From: Akkermansiaceae bacterium
GTDB lineage: Bacteria; Verrucomicrobiota; Verrucomicrobiia; Verrucomicrobiales; Akkermansiaceae
Length of the DNA stretch: 57,444 nt
Assembly (NCBI GenBank): GCA_029866215.1
Contig: JARWZU010000039.1
Coordinates: forward strand, 1-57,444
Reading direction: 5' to 3'
Every line of letters starts with the position of its first letter. Positions within the stretch are counted from its first letter, which is position 1. The position numbers were made by a program, and so were the translations under genes. Positions 28,534 to 37,493 of the stretch are shown here, one piece after another. The notes under the pieces are model-generated. The model worked only from the letters and a program-made list of their open reading frames with translations, had not been told where the DNA came from and ran no database searches.

Positions 28534-29975
28534 GCCTCCGATTCCCGCGCCGGCATGCCGCTTTCGAATCGCATGAGATCGGCGATGAAGGTGAGTGGAA
28601 TGCTGCCAGTCTCACCGTTCCGGTTCTTGGCGAGCACCAACTCAGCCTTCCCTGCCTCGGCCTCGCGCTCTTCATCGTTCTCGGCATAGTAGGCCGTCCG
28701 ATAGAGCAAGCCCACCATGTCGGCATCCTGCTCGATCGCTCCAGATTCCCGAAGGTCTGACATCCTCGGCACGCCCAAACTTTTTCCCGTCCGACTCTCA
28801 GGCCCCCGGTTCAGCTGCGCTAAAATCACGATCGGGATACCCAACTCCTTCGCCAAGCCCTTGATGCCCGCAGAAATTTCGGCTATCTCCCGCTCCCGTG
28901 AGTTTTCCGCCTGCTTCGTCCGCGACTTCATCAACTGAAGGTAATCGATCGCGATGAACTGGATGTCTTCATCGCGTTTCTTACGGCGTGCCTTTGCGCG
29001 AAGTTCGTTGATCGAAATCCCGGGCGTGTCATCGATGAATAACTTGGCCGCCGAGGTTTCGACTGCGACGCGTTTGATCCGTTGGAGATCTCCTTTGCTT
29101 GGGGTGTAGCCGCGTGACAGTTGGCTCATCGCAAACTTCGCCCTTGAAAACACCAGACGTTGCACCAGCTGAAATGCGCTCATTTCGCAGGAAAACACCA
29201 TCGAGGATTTGCCCTGATCCATGCAGACGTGCTCGACCATGTTCATCATGAACGAGGTCTTACCCATCGATGGACGCGCTGCCACGACGAACATTTCGCC
29301 CGGCTTCAAGCCATTGCTCTTGCGATCCAGTTCTTCAAATCCCGTGGAAATCCCCTGCGCACCTTTCTCCCCAGCGAGCAATGCTTGAAACTGCTCGATC
29401 ACCTCGTTCACCGACTGCTTGATAGTCGGCGCCTTGTTGGTTTCCGAACCTTCGCGAATCGCGAGCACCTTCGCCTCCACCGAATCTAACAATGCAGCCA
29501 CCTCGTCCGGGGCGTCGTAGGCTTGGGCGATCGCCTCGTTGGAATTCTGAATGATCGACCGGAGGACAAACTTGTCCTTCACGTGCTGAAGGTGGTGGCG
29601 GAAATGACCCGGACTCGGCGCGTAGGTGTAAAGATCGGTCAGAGCCGCTGGTCCCCCCACCCGATCCAAAAGACCGCGGTCGAGCAAACGTTGCACCAGC
29701 GACACCAACTCGACCTCGTTGCCCGCTTCAAAAAGCTCAAGCAAGAACCCAAACAAGGTCGAGTGCGAAGGCAGGTAAAAATGGTCTTGGGTGAGCTTTT
29801 CCTCGATCGCCACGCCGATGTATTCCTGCGGATCTTGCAGCATCGAGGAGAGCAGACTTTTCTCAGGCCCCAACGCATGCGGGAGGGCGCGGGTGACATC
29901 ATCAACCGCCGTCGCCCCCTGTTGGAGTGATGCGGTTTTTGGAAAAGATGCGATCGCTTTAGTTTCAGCAGCCAT
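28530..29975 (-). CDS. dnaB: Replicative DNA helicase DnaB
   Basis: The 481-aa hexameric helicase that unwinds the replication fork. The N-terminal DnaG-interacting domain (PHALGPEKSLLSSML) is followed by a RecA-like ATPase with Walker A ARPSMGKTSF, the Walker B region FIAIDYLQLM and the sensor segments AQLNRGPESR and PRMSDLRESGAIEQDAD, all typical of DnaB. It has no intein and is of normal length. It is divergent from dtd across a 141-bp region that holds a 21-bp-spaced direct repeat. Confidence 0.97.
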   Translation of the reverse strand: MAAETKAIASFPKTASLQQGATAVDDVTRALPHALGPEKSLLSSMLQDPQEYIGVAIEEKLTQDHFYLPSHSTLFGFLLELFEAGNEVELVSLVQRLLDRGLLDRVGGPAALTDLYTYAPSPGHFRHHLQHVKDKFVLRSIIQNSNEAIAQAYDAPDEVAALLDSVEAKVLAIREGSETNKAPTIKQSVNEVIEQFQALLAGEKGAQGISTGFEELDRKSNGLKPGEMFVVAARPSMGKTSFMMNMVEHVCMDQGKSSMVFSCEMSAFQLVQRLVFSRAKFAMSQLSRGYTPSKGDLQRIKRVAVETSAAKLFIDDTPGISINELRAKARRKKRDEDIQFIAIDYLQLMKSRTKQAENSREREIAEISAGIKGLAKELGIPIVILAQLNRGPESRTGKSLGVPRMSDLRESGAIEQDADMVGLLYRTAYYAENDEEREAEAGKAELVLAKNRNGETGSIPLTFIADLMRFESGMPARESEA

Positions 29976-30027
29976 GAACGACCGAGAGGTTGCAAACTTC
30001 TGTCGGCAAGGTCAATCACTCGGCATT

Positions 30028-30064
30028 GTGAACAACTCGCGAATAACCGTGAACAACCTCGCAA
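30028..30064. promoter_or_regulatory. Direct repeat in the dnaB/dtd promoter region
   Basis: GTGAACAAC occurs at 30028 and 30049, each followed by a similar C/G/A-rich end. The 21-bp spacing puts both copies on the same face of the helix. The position between divergent starts suits a binding site for a regulator, but no factor can be named. Confidence 0.4.
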
Positions 30065-30116
30065 GCTATTGAACCGTCGAGGTTGCCGTCCCGAAAAAAA
30101 ACTGCAAGAATCGTGC

Positions 30117-30569
30117 ATGCGAGCGGTTGTCCAACGAGTGCTTGAAGCGTCAGTGCTGATCGAAAACCAAGTCGTGTCCGCGATAGGGCCGGGATTGTTG
30201 ATTCTACTCGGCGTGCAGGAAGGCGATCAATTTGAGGATGTGACATGGCTCAGCAGCAAGATCGCTCGGATGCGGATTTTTTCCGATGCCGATGGCAAAA
30301 TGAATCAATCCGTAGTCGAGGCCGGGGGCGAGATTTTGGTGGTCATCCAATTCACGCTGCATGCCTCGACCAAGAAGGGCAATCGGCCATCGTTTCTCCG
30401 AGCTGCTGCCCCTGCGATTTCCGAGCCACTTTACGAGCAATTCTGTGCCGAGATCGAGCGCGAGTCGGGCAAGCCAAGCGGTCGTGGCGTCTTCGGTGCC
30501 GACATGAAGGTATCCCTCATCAACGACGGGCCCGTGACGATTCTGATCGATAGTCGTGCTCGAGAATAA
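30117..30569 (+). CDS. dtd: D-aminoacyl-tRNA deacylase
   Basis: A 150-aa proofreading enzyme that removes D-amino acids from tRNA. The start at 30117 gives the canonical MRAVVQRVLEASV. The GNRPSF and SLINDGPVT motifs are intact. In the first active-site motif, normally SQFTL, the serine is replaced by isoleucine (VVIQFTLHA) while the threonine is kept. Length and other landmarks are normal, so the protein is probably functional, perhaps with altered substrate handling. It is transcribed away from dnaB and precedes carA by 46 bp. Confidence 0.94.
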   Translation: MRAVVQRVLEASVLIENQVVSAIGPGLLILLGVQEGDQFEDVTWLSSKIARMRIFSDADGKMNQSVVEAGGEILVVIQFTLHASTKKGNRPSFLRAAAPAISEPLYEQFCAEIERESGKPSGRGVFGADMKVSLINDGPVTILIDSRARE

Positions 30570-30615
30570 GCATTCGCTTGCATCATTCCCATCGACTGCC
30601 TAGCTTGCGTCCGCC

Positions 30616-31779
30616 GTGCCGATTACTGCCATTTTAGCCCTTGAAGACGGACGTTGTTTCGAAGGAACCGCCTTCGGTGCGTCCGGAACCACTACCGGAG
30701 AAATTTGTTTCAACACCTCGATGACAGGTTATCAAGAGGTGATCACGGATCCTTCTTACCGCGGGCAAATCGTCGCGATGACCTATCCGCAGATTGGAAA
30801 CTACGGGGTCAACCAAGAAGACAACGAGTCTGCCGGTCCTCATATTCGGGCGTTTGTGATCGGCGAACTCTGCGAGGTCCCATCCAACTGGCGCTCCGAA
30901 TCCTCACTTTCCTCCTACCTTGCCGAACACCACGTGCTTGGGATCGAGGGAATCGACACCCGAGCGCTTACGAAACACCTGCGTTCGCTTGGAGCCATGC
31001 GTGCCTGCGTCACCACCGAGCTGGACGCCGAGGCGGCCATTGCAGCGGCCAAGGCAGCGCCGCCGATGGAAGGCATGGACTACGTGAAGGAAGTTTCCAC
31101 CGCCGAATCTTACATCTGGGCGGCAGAGTCACGCGAGTGGACCCTCCCCAATGTCCTCATGGGCAAGACCGATTGCTACGAGGATCTCCCGCCGCCGCGC
31201 CACCGCATCGTCGCTTACGACTTCGGCCTCAAGTACAACATCCTCCGCCGTTTGCGCCAAGCGGGCTTCGAGGTCGAGGTGGTCAACTCGCGCACCACCG
31301 CCGCCGAGGTCCTCGCCAAAAATCCAGACGGCCTTTTCCTTTCCAATGGTCCGGGAGATCCCGCCGCACTGGGCGACATCCACCAAGAGATCCGGACCCT
31401 GATGGACAAGCTGCCGATTTTCGGCATTTGCCTTGGAAATCAGATTCTTGCTCATGCATTTGGCGGCACCACGTTCAAGCTGAAGTTTGGCCACCGTGGC
31501 GGCAATCAACCGGTCAAGGACCTCCGGACTGGCAAAATCTCGATCACGTCGCAAAACCATGGATTCGCCGTGGACCCTGACTCACTTCCACCCGAAATCG
31601 AAGTCACCCACATCAACCTCAATGACCAAACGGTCGAGGGCATGCGCCATCGCCACCTCCCGGTGTTCAGTGTGCAATACCACCCCGAGGCGGCCCCAGG
31701 CCCGAATGACGCGAGCTACTTTTTCGCCGAATTCGCGGCATTGATCGATGCTTCGAAAAGCGCAAAATCTAGCACGTGA
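30616..31779 (+). CDS. carA: Carbamoyl-phosphate synthase small subunit
   Basis: A 387-aa glutaminase subunit supplying ammonia to CarB for arginine and pyrimidine synthesis. The N-terminal domain (LEDGRCFEGTAFGASG, STSMTGYQEVITDPSY-like region) precedes a class I amidotransferase domain with the nucleophile Cys in FGICLGNQILA and the His-Glu pair in YHPEAAPGP. The start codon is GTG at 30616. carB is not in the window, so the two subunits are not adjacent downstream. Confidence 0.97.
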   Translation: MPITAILALEDGRCFEGTAFGASGTTTGEICFNTSMTGYQEVITDPSYRGQIVAMTYPQIGNYGVNQEDNESAGPHIRAFVIGELCEVPSNWRSESSLSSYLAEHHVLGIEGIDTRALTKHLRSLGAMRACVTTELDAEAAIAAAKAAPPMEGMDYVKEVSTAESYIWAAESREWTLPNVLMGKTDCYEDLPPPRHRIVAYDFGLKYNILRRLRQAGFEVEVVNSRTTAAEVLAKNPDGLFLSNGPGDPAALGDIHQEIRTLMDKLPIFGICLGNQILAHAFGGTTFKLKFGHRGGNQPVKDLRTGKISITSQNHGFAVDPDSLPPEIEVTHINLNDQTVEGMRHRHLPVFSVQYHPEAAPGPNDASYFFAEFAALIDASKSAKSST

Positions 31780-31866
31780 GATCGATCGGAATTGCTCGTG
31801 CCGCTGACAGCGCTCGCAGTCCCCGTTTTGCGAGAATTCAAGCACTCTACTTCTAACCATTTCAGA

Positions 31867-33138
31867 ATGAACAATATCATCATTGGCCTCCAGTGGGGCG
31901 ACGAAGGCAAAGGAAAAATTGTAGATTACCTCACCGAGAGTTCGGACGTGGTGATCCGCGGCCAAGGCGGCAACAACGCTGGCCACACGGTCATTGCCAA
32001 TGGCACCAAATACGTGCTCCACCTCCTTCCCTCCGGAATCCTCTGGGATGACAAGCTGAATGTGATCGGCAACGGTGTCGTCATCGACCCGATCGGCCTG
32101 GTCCAGGAAATCGAGCGGATCGAAGCACAAGGCATCGCAATCACTCCGAACAAGCTCTTGATTTCAGACCGAGCGCACGTGGTGCTGCCACTTCACAAGG
32201 AACTGGATGCCGCACGGGAAGCCGCACTCGGAGATCAAAAAATCGGCACGACCAAGCGCGGCATCGGCCCAGCTTATGCCGACAAAGTGAACCGCTGTGG
32301 CCTCCGCATCGTCGATTTCCTCGATCGCGAGTTCACGTCCCAGCAAATCAAACGCCGCGTTGTGGACGCCAATGAAATTCTCGTCCGCCACGGTCTTCAG
32401 ACGTTCGATGCCGACGAAGTGATCGCCGAGGTCTATGCCGCCTTCGAGCGCCTGCGGCCACACGTGTCGAACACGATTCCCGCCCTTCACACTGCATGGA
32501 AGTCTGGTAAAAATCTCCTGTTCGAAGGCGCACAAGGCACGCTCCTTGACATCGATTTCGGAACCTATCCGTTTGTCACTTCCTCCAATACCACTTCAGG
32601 CGGCTCATGCACCGGCACCGGCCTGCCACCCACTGCCATCCAAGGAGTCATCGGGGTTTGCAAAGCCTACACCACGCGCGTTGGCTCCGGCCCATTTCCA
32701 ACGGGAGATGAAGGTCTATCCGAGTACCTTCACGGCTTGGGTCGTGAATTCGGGGCCACGACCGGCCGCCCACGCGGTTGCGGATGGCTCGACACCGTAT
32801 TGCTTCGCTTCGCCTGCATGGTCAACGGCGTCACGGGCCTCGCGGTGACCAACGTCGATGGACTCGACGAATACGAAACCCTGCAAATCTGCACGAGCTA
32901 CGACATCGATGGCGAGATCCACACGCTGCCACCCGCCGACCGCAAGGCATGGGATCGCGCGGTGCCAATTTACGAGACCCTGCCTGGCTGGAAATCCGAC
33001 ACCACGGGTTGCAAGAATTTCGAAGAGCTGCCATCGCAAGCCAAGGCTTACCTCGCACGCTTGGCCGAGCTTTGCGACGCACCGATCGCATTCGTCGGCG
33101 TCGGGCCAGACCGCCTGCAAACATTGGTGGTCGGGTAA
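31867..33138 (+). CDS. purA: Adenylosuccinate synthetase
   Basis: A 423-aa enzyme of AMP synthesis, joining IMP and aspartate with GTP. The start at 31867 gives the canonical IIIGLQWGDEGKGKIVDYL with the catalytic Asp and the GTP-binding loop; GHTVIANGTKYVLHLLPSGI, GTTKRGIGPAYADK and the VGSGPFPTG segment follow. A longer frame from 31792 has no family support. It probably forms a transcription unit with uppS, 30 bp downstream. Confidence 0.98.
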   Translation: MNNIIIGLQWGDEGKGKIVDYLTESSDVVIRGQGGNNAGHTVIANGTKYVLHLLPSGILWDDKLNVIGNGVVIDPIGLVQEIERIEAQGIAITPNKLLISDRAHVVLPLHKELDAAREAALGDQKIGTTKRGIGPAYADKVNRCGLRIVDFLDREFTSQQIKRRVVDANEILVRHGLQTFDADEVIAEVYAAFERLRPHVSNTIPALHTAWKSGKNLLFEGAQGTLLDIDFGTYPFVTSSNTTSGGSCTGTGLPPTAIQGVIGVCKAYTTRVGSGPFPTGDEGLSEYLHGLGREFGATTGRPRGCGWLDTVLLRFACMVNGVTGLAVTNVDGLDEYETLQICTSYDIDGEIHTLPPADRKAWDRAVPIYETLPGWKSDTTGCKNFEELPSQAKAYLARLAELCDAPIAFVGVGPDRLQTLVVG

Positions 33139-33168
33139 ATCGACCTGCGAGTATTTCCACGCGACTCC

Positions 33169-33879
33169 ATGCCCAGTCATCCTGAGATCCCCCGCCACAT
33201 TGCCATCATCATGGATGGCAATGGCCGCTGGGCGAAGGAGCGAGGGATGCCGAGGTTGGAAGGTCACCGCGCCGGTGCCGAGTCGGTTCGAGAAGTCATG
33301 GAGTCATGCATCAAGCTTGGGGTCGAGTATCTCACGCTTTACGCCTTCTCATCCGAAAACTGGAGCAGACCCGCGACAGAGGTCACTGCATTGATGGGCC
33401 TCCTCAATCGATTCCTAGCAGAAAAGGCCAAGGAGCTCGATCGCCAAGGCGTCCGACTTCTCGCGATCGGTCAGTTGGATCGCTTGCCAGAAACGACCCG
33501 AAAGCTCGTTCAGAAAATCCAGGAGCAAACAGCGCACCACACCACCATGACGTTGGTGCTTGCGCTTTCCTACGGTGGCCGAGAAGAGATCGTCTCCGCA
33601 GCGCGTTCTCTCGCGGAAGATGCGGTTGCCGGAATCATTCACCCCGAGGCCATCGACGGCGAACTCTTCGCATCGAGGCTGCAGACCGCTGGAATCCCTG
33701 ACCCTGATCTCTTGATCCGCACCTCAGGCGAGATGCGAGTTTCGAACTTCCTGCTCTGGCAAATCAGCTACGCAGAAATGGTGATCGTGAAAACGTTTTG
33801 GCCAGATTTCAGACAAGGCCACCTCATGGATGCAGTGGCCGAGTACCAGCGCCGTCACCGCAGGTTTGGCGCGCTTTGA
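33169..33879 (+). CDS. uppS: Isoprenyl transferase (undecaprenyl diphosphate synthase)
   Basis: A 236-aa cis-prenyltransferase making the lipid carrier for peptidoglycan. The N-terminal HIAIIMDGNGRWAKERG holds the catalytic Asp, followed by GHRAGAESVRE, TLYAFSSENWSRP and the C-terminal DLLIRTSGEMRVSNFLLWQISYAE. Length is normal. Its last 25 bp overlap the 3' end of the convergent lgt gene. Confidence 0.97.
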   Translation: MPSHPEIPRHIAIIMDGNGRWAKERGMPRLEGHRAGAESVREVMESCIKLGVEYLTLYAFSSENWSRPATEVTALMGLLNRFLAEKAKELDRQGVRLLAIGQLDRLPETTRKLVQKIQEQTAHHTTMTLVLALSYGGREEIVSAARSLAEDAVAGIIHPEAIDGELFASRLQTAGIPDPDLLIRTSGEMRVSNFLLWQISYAEMVIVKTFWPDFRQGHLMDAVAEYQRRHRRFGAL

Positions 33880-34835
33880 TTCTCGCGGTGGCGCACCCGC
33901 CAGGCGTGAACGAAGAATCCCAAGGCAACGAGAAACATGAAGAGGGAGAAAAATTGACCCTTGGTTAGAATGCCAACCATGGCCGCATCCGGCTCGCGGA
34001 ACTGCTCCCCTAAAATCCGAAACGCTGCATAGAGCGCAAAAAACAAACCGGTGAGCAGCCCATCCGGAGCCTTCGGAAAACGAATACGAACCGACCAAAG
34101 AATCACAAAGAGCAGCGCACCTTCTAACAATGCCTCATAAAGCTGCGACGGATGCCTTGCCGCGAGGTAGTCTCCCAAGGTTCGGGAAACGGCTGGGTTT
34201 TCACGCGCCGCAGCGATCAATGGATCGAGCGACTTCGCCTCAAGCAACGATGGATCGATCCGACTGCACGCCTGCCATGCCAGTTCCTGAGTCGGTTGCG
34301 ATTCATTCGGGAGCGACAGCGGAAACTTGACTGCCCACGGCACTCCGCTCGCCACCCGACCATAGAGTTCGCCATTGATGAAATTCGCAAGCCGCCCGAA
34401 AAACAAGCCGACCGGGCCCACCACGCACAATCCATCCGCAAGGGCCGCCCATGAGATGCGATGCCGCTTGGCATAGATCCACGTGAACACGGTCAATCCG
34501 ATGATGCCACCATGGCTCGCCATCCCGCCCTGCCAAACTCGAAGGACCACGAGCGGATCTGCAAGGAGGGTCGCCCAGCCGACCGTGGGCAATTGATAGA
34601 AAAACACGTAGCCAAGGCGCCCGCCAAGAAAGACCCCAAACAGCGCGCAGCCGGCGATAAAATCGCCTATTTTTTCCGACTTCAACACCCACAACCCGCG
34701 AGCCACTAGATTCTTGAGAATGTAGAACCCCGCGACGAACCCGACCAGATAGGCCAGCCCATACCAGCGCAACGCAAGACCTCCAAAGATGGGCAGCGCA
34801 ATCGGGTTCAGGTCATGCACATATGTTCCAAACAC
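33855..34835 (-). CDS. lgt: Prolipoprotein diacylglyceryl transferase
   Basis: The 326-aa membrane enzyme that attaches diacylglycerol to lipoprotein cysteines. About seven hydrophobic segments are present, with the signature GRLANFINGELYGR and the RHPSQLYEALLEG motif. An insertion of about 40 residues lies between VPWAVKFP and RHPSQLYE, making it longer than E. coli Lgt (291 aa). The start is GTG at 34835, since no in-frame ATG fits the N-terminus. It converges with uppS with a 25-bp overlap. Confidence 0.96.
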   Translation of the reverse strand: MFGTYVHDLNPIALPIFGGLALRWYGLAYLVGFVAGFYILKNLVARGLWVLKSEKIGDFIAGCALFGVFLGGRLGYVFFYQLPTVGWATLLADPLVVLRVWQGGMASHGGIIGLTVFTWIYAKRHRISWAALADGLCVVGPVGLFFGRLANFINGELYGRVASGVPWAVKFPLSLPNESQPTQELAWQACSRIDPSLLEAKSLDPLIAAARENPAVSRTLGDYLAARHPSQLYEALLEGALLFVILWSVRIRFPKAPDGLLTGLFFALYAAFRILGEQFREPDAAMVGILTKGQFFSLFMFLVALGFFVHAWRVRHRENQSAPNLR

Positions 34836-34934
34836 CTCATCAGCACATCACAATCCCCACCCCTCTGGCAAGCCACGATCCATTTTCTGATTCTTCAGGA
34901 TAGGATTTTCAAAAATCATGCTTAAGCTCACCCC

Positions 34935-35225
34935 ATGCCGAGCAAGAAAGAACTCCTCGACCTCCAATTCATTGATGCGCGCCACCTGCTGATCAATCTC
35001 GCGGCATTCTTGGACCGGATAGACCGCCACCCCGGCGAGGACGATCACCGGCTCGCCGCGCTCAAAGCGGCCATTCCCGTGATCCTCGAAAACCGCCCCG
35101 ACCGCGCGAAGGCGGTGCTGGAGGCGATGTCCGACCCTTCGACCGATCTTCCTCAATCCGCTCCCTTCCAAGGTGCAACCGGAGCCCCGCCCGCCGATCC
35201 CGCCCTCATTCCAGCCGATCGCTGA
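34935..35225 (+). CDS. Small hypothetical protein
   Basis: A 96-aa protein I do not recognise. The N-terminal two-thirds (LDLQFIDARHLLINLAAFLDRIDRH and the following LAALKAAIPVILENRPDRAKAVLEAM) look helical and amphipathic; the tail is Pro/Ala-rich and probably disordered. It is divergent from lgt and lies 46 bp upstream of the TatD-family gene, so it may belong to that transcription unit. Confidence 0.55.
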   Translation: MPSKKELLDLQFIDARHLLINLAAFLDRIDRHPGEDDHRLAALKAAIPVILENRPDRAKAVLEAMSDPSTDLPQSAPFQGATGAPPADPALIPADR

Positions 35226-35271
35226 AATACTTTTCTCCCTTTGATCGTTCTCCTCAGGTCACCTGCAACGC

Positions 35272-36087
35272 ATGAAATACATTGAACCCCATGCCCACAT
35301 GGTCAGTCGGACCACCGACGACTATGAGAAACTCGCTCTCGCAGGTTGTGAAGCCCTCTGCGAACCCGCATTCTGGGCTGGGTTCGATCGCTCGTCGGCC
35401 GATGGCTTCTACGACTATTTCCGCCAACTGACCGAGTATGAGCCGAAGCGCGCGGCGAAATACGGGATTCGTCACTACTCGTGGCTCTGCATCAATCCCA
35501 AGGAGGCCGACGACCCAGGCTTCGCGCGTGAGGTGATGAGCATCATCCCTCAATTTCTCGACAGCCCCACCGTGTTAGGCATCGGTGAAATTGGCCTCAA
35601 CAAGAACACCCGCAACGAACTCACCATCTTTGAGGAGCACGTCCAACTGGCACTCGACCGCGATTTGCCGATCTTGATCCACACGCCGCACCTTGAGGAT
35701 AAACTCAAGGGCACACGCCTCATCCTCGAATCGCTGGCATCTTTTTCCAAATTGGATCGCGGAAAGGTAATCATCGACCACGTCGAGGAACACACGATCG
35801 CACACGTCCTCGATGCAGGATACTGGGCGGGCATGACGCTTTATCCCGAGAGCAAATGCACTCCAAACCGGGCCATCGACATGTTAGAAATCTATGGCCA
35901 CGAACGGCTCTGGGTAAATTCCGCCTGTGACTGGGGCCACTCGGATCCGCTGGCCGTGCCCAAGTGTGCGCTGGAAATGAAACGCCGGAAATACAACCCC
36001 GCCATGATCGATCAAATCATCTACCAGAACCCGCGCGAGTTCCTCTCTCAATCGGCCAAGTTTGCGGCCCATCACCCACTCCCTTGA
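35272..36087 (+). CDS. eboB: TatD-family metal hydrolase (EboB-like)
   Basis: A 271-aa TIM-barrel metal-dependent hydrolase. Metal ligands appear as EPHAHM near the start, GIGEIGLNK, the LIHTPH segment, DHVEEHT and a late WVNSACDWGHSD. The pairing with an EboE-like gene immediately downstream identifies it as the TatD-type member (EboB) of the ebo gene set, linked elsewhere to trafficking or processing of an unknown metabolite. Its TGA stop overlaps the TTG start of the next gene. Confidence 0.78.
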   Translation: MKYIEPHAHMVSRTTDDYEKLALAGCEALCEPAFWAGFDRSSADGFYDYFRQLTEYEPKRAAKYGIRHYSWLCINPKEADDPGFAREVMSIIPQFLDSPTVLGIGEIGLNKNTRNELTIFEEHVQLALDRDLPILIHTPHLEDKLKGTRLILESLASFSKLDRGKVIIDHVEEHTIAHVLDAGYWAGMTLYPESKCTPNRAIDMLEIYGHERLWVNSACDWGHSDPLAVPKCALEMKRRKYNPAMIDQIIYQNPREFLSQSAKFAAHHPLP

Positions 36088-37247
36088 AAGTCGCATCCTC
36101 CCACCTCTCGTATTGCACCAACATCCACCCTGCGGAGACTTGGGCACAAACCGCCGCAGTCCTCCAATCCCACGTTCTTGCCGTGCGGGATCGCCTGAAA
36201 GCTTCCGGCACCCTTGGACCCAACGAGCCGTTTGCGATCGGCCTCCGACTTTCTGCCGTCGCAGCAAGAGAGCTATTAGAAGGAAATCAACTGGCGGAGT
36301 TCCGCGATTGGTTAGAAGCTAACCAGACCTACGTTTTCACCATCAATGGTTTTCCCTATGGCAGCTTCCACGGGACGCGGGTCAAAGAACAGGTCTTCAT
36401 GCCCGACTGGTCGGACCGCGCGCGACTGGAGTACACCAAGGATCTATTCAAAATCCTCGCCGCAATCGCCCGCCCAGACGCCGGAGCCTCAGTTTCGACC
36501 CTGCCGGGATCTCACAAGAGCTTCGAGCGAGATGAATCTCGCATCCTTGAGCACCTCATCGAGCTTGCTTCATGGCTGGACGAGCTTGCCGCATCCACCG
36601 GCTTGGATTTCCATCTCGGGCTTGAGCCTGAGCCCCTCGGGCATTTTGAAAATACCACCGAGACACTCGCTTTCTTCGCACGACTTCAAGCCGCCGCGCC
36701 CGACCCCGAACTGACCCGTCGCCGGATCGGAGTAAACTACGATGCCTGCCACTTCGCCCTCGAATACGATGCCGCTCACGATTCGCTCGAAGCACTGACC
36801 CGCGCACAAATCCGGATTTCCAAAATCCATCTTTCGAGCGCCCTCGCCCTCGATCCACGCGACCCATCTGCGCTTGACGCGATCCGACACTTTGACGAAC
36901 CGGTTTACTTCCATCAAGTCCTCCTACGAGCAACCGGAGGGGAAATCCTGAGGTTCATCGATCTACCCGCCTTCTTCGCCGCCGCCGATCTCGGGGAGAT
37001 CGATCCTGCTAGTTTCGAAGAAATGCGTGTGCACTTTCACATTCCGCTCGATGCAGAGCCCGCCCCTCCGCTGCGCTCGACCTCAGATCAAACGCGAGCA
37101 GTGCTTGAATGGCGTCGCGATCATCTTGATGCCTGCCAGCACTACGAGATCGAGACCTACACCTGGAGCGTCTTGCCGCCCGCCATGCAGCGGCCCATCG
37201 AGGAACAAATCGCCGGCGAGTACCAGTGGGTACTGGCGAATTCCTAA
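36084..37247 (+). CDS. eboE: EboE-like metabolite traffic protein
   Basis: A 387-aa protein of the xylose-isomerase/AP-endonuclease-like TIM barrel fold. The TTG at 36084, within the TTGA overlap with the upstream stop, gives the family N-terminus KVASSHLSYCTNIHPAETW. The segments VFTINGFPYGSFHGTRVKEQV, HLGLEPEPLGHFENT and GVNYDACHFALEYD supply the expected acidic and His metal ligands. A longer frame back to 35964 runs through the upstream gene and is rejected. The usual eboA, C, D and F partners are absent. Confidence 0.8.
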   Translation: MKVASSHLSYCTNIHPAETWAQTAAVLQSHVLAVRDRLKASGTLGPNEPFAIGLRLSAVAARELLEGNQLAEFRDWLEANQTYVFTINGFPYGSFHGTRVKEQVFMPDWSDRARLEYTKDLFKILAAIARPDAGASVSTLPGSHKSFERDESRILEHLIELASWLDELAASTGLDFHLGLEPEPLGHFENTTETLAFFARLQAAAPDPELTRRRIGVNYDACHFALEYDAAHDSLEALTRAQIRISKIHLSSALALDPRDPSALDAIRHFDEPVYFHQVLLRATGGEILRFIDLPAFFAAADLGEIDPASFEEMRVHFHIPLDAEPAPPLRSTSDQTRAVLEWRRDHLDACQHYEIETYTWSVLPPAMQRPIEEQIAGEYQWVLANS

Positions 37248-37330
37248 GCGAGACATTCGTCGGTGAGCACCATACGCCCTAGAATCCGCAGTTGGTCTGC
37301 GGATGGGGTGAACGGATGGCTCAGGGGAGC

Positions 37331-37373
37331 ACACGCGCCCTCGCGTGTCGGATGTGGCGCCCTCGCCGCATCC
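37331..37373. repeat. Two consecutive GC-rich hairpins with CCCT loops
   Basis: Hairpin 1 (37331-37348) has arms ACACGCG/CGCGTGT and hairpin 2 (37350-37373) has arms GGATGTGGCG/CGCCGCATCC. Both enclose the same CCCT loop and they are one base apart. The shape resembles REP-type palindromic elements that scatter through intergenic regions. Their presence inside an open frame on the minus strand argues against that frame being a gene. Confidence 0.7.
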
Positions 37374-37493
37374 ATGGTGTCGTTGCCCTTGCGGGTCGAA
37401 TTCACCATCCGCGCGTCCTTGTGAGGGTCTCGGGTAGTTGAAAACGCTAGCCGAAAGCTCATCCTGCCACCACCCGCCGCCCCCCTTGGGAAA

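Noticed and set aside
30654-31580. 308-codon plus-strand frame inside carA
   Set aside because: This is an Arg/His-rich shadow of carA in another frame.
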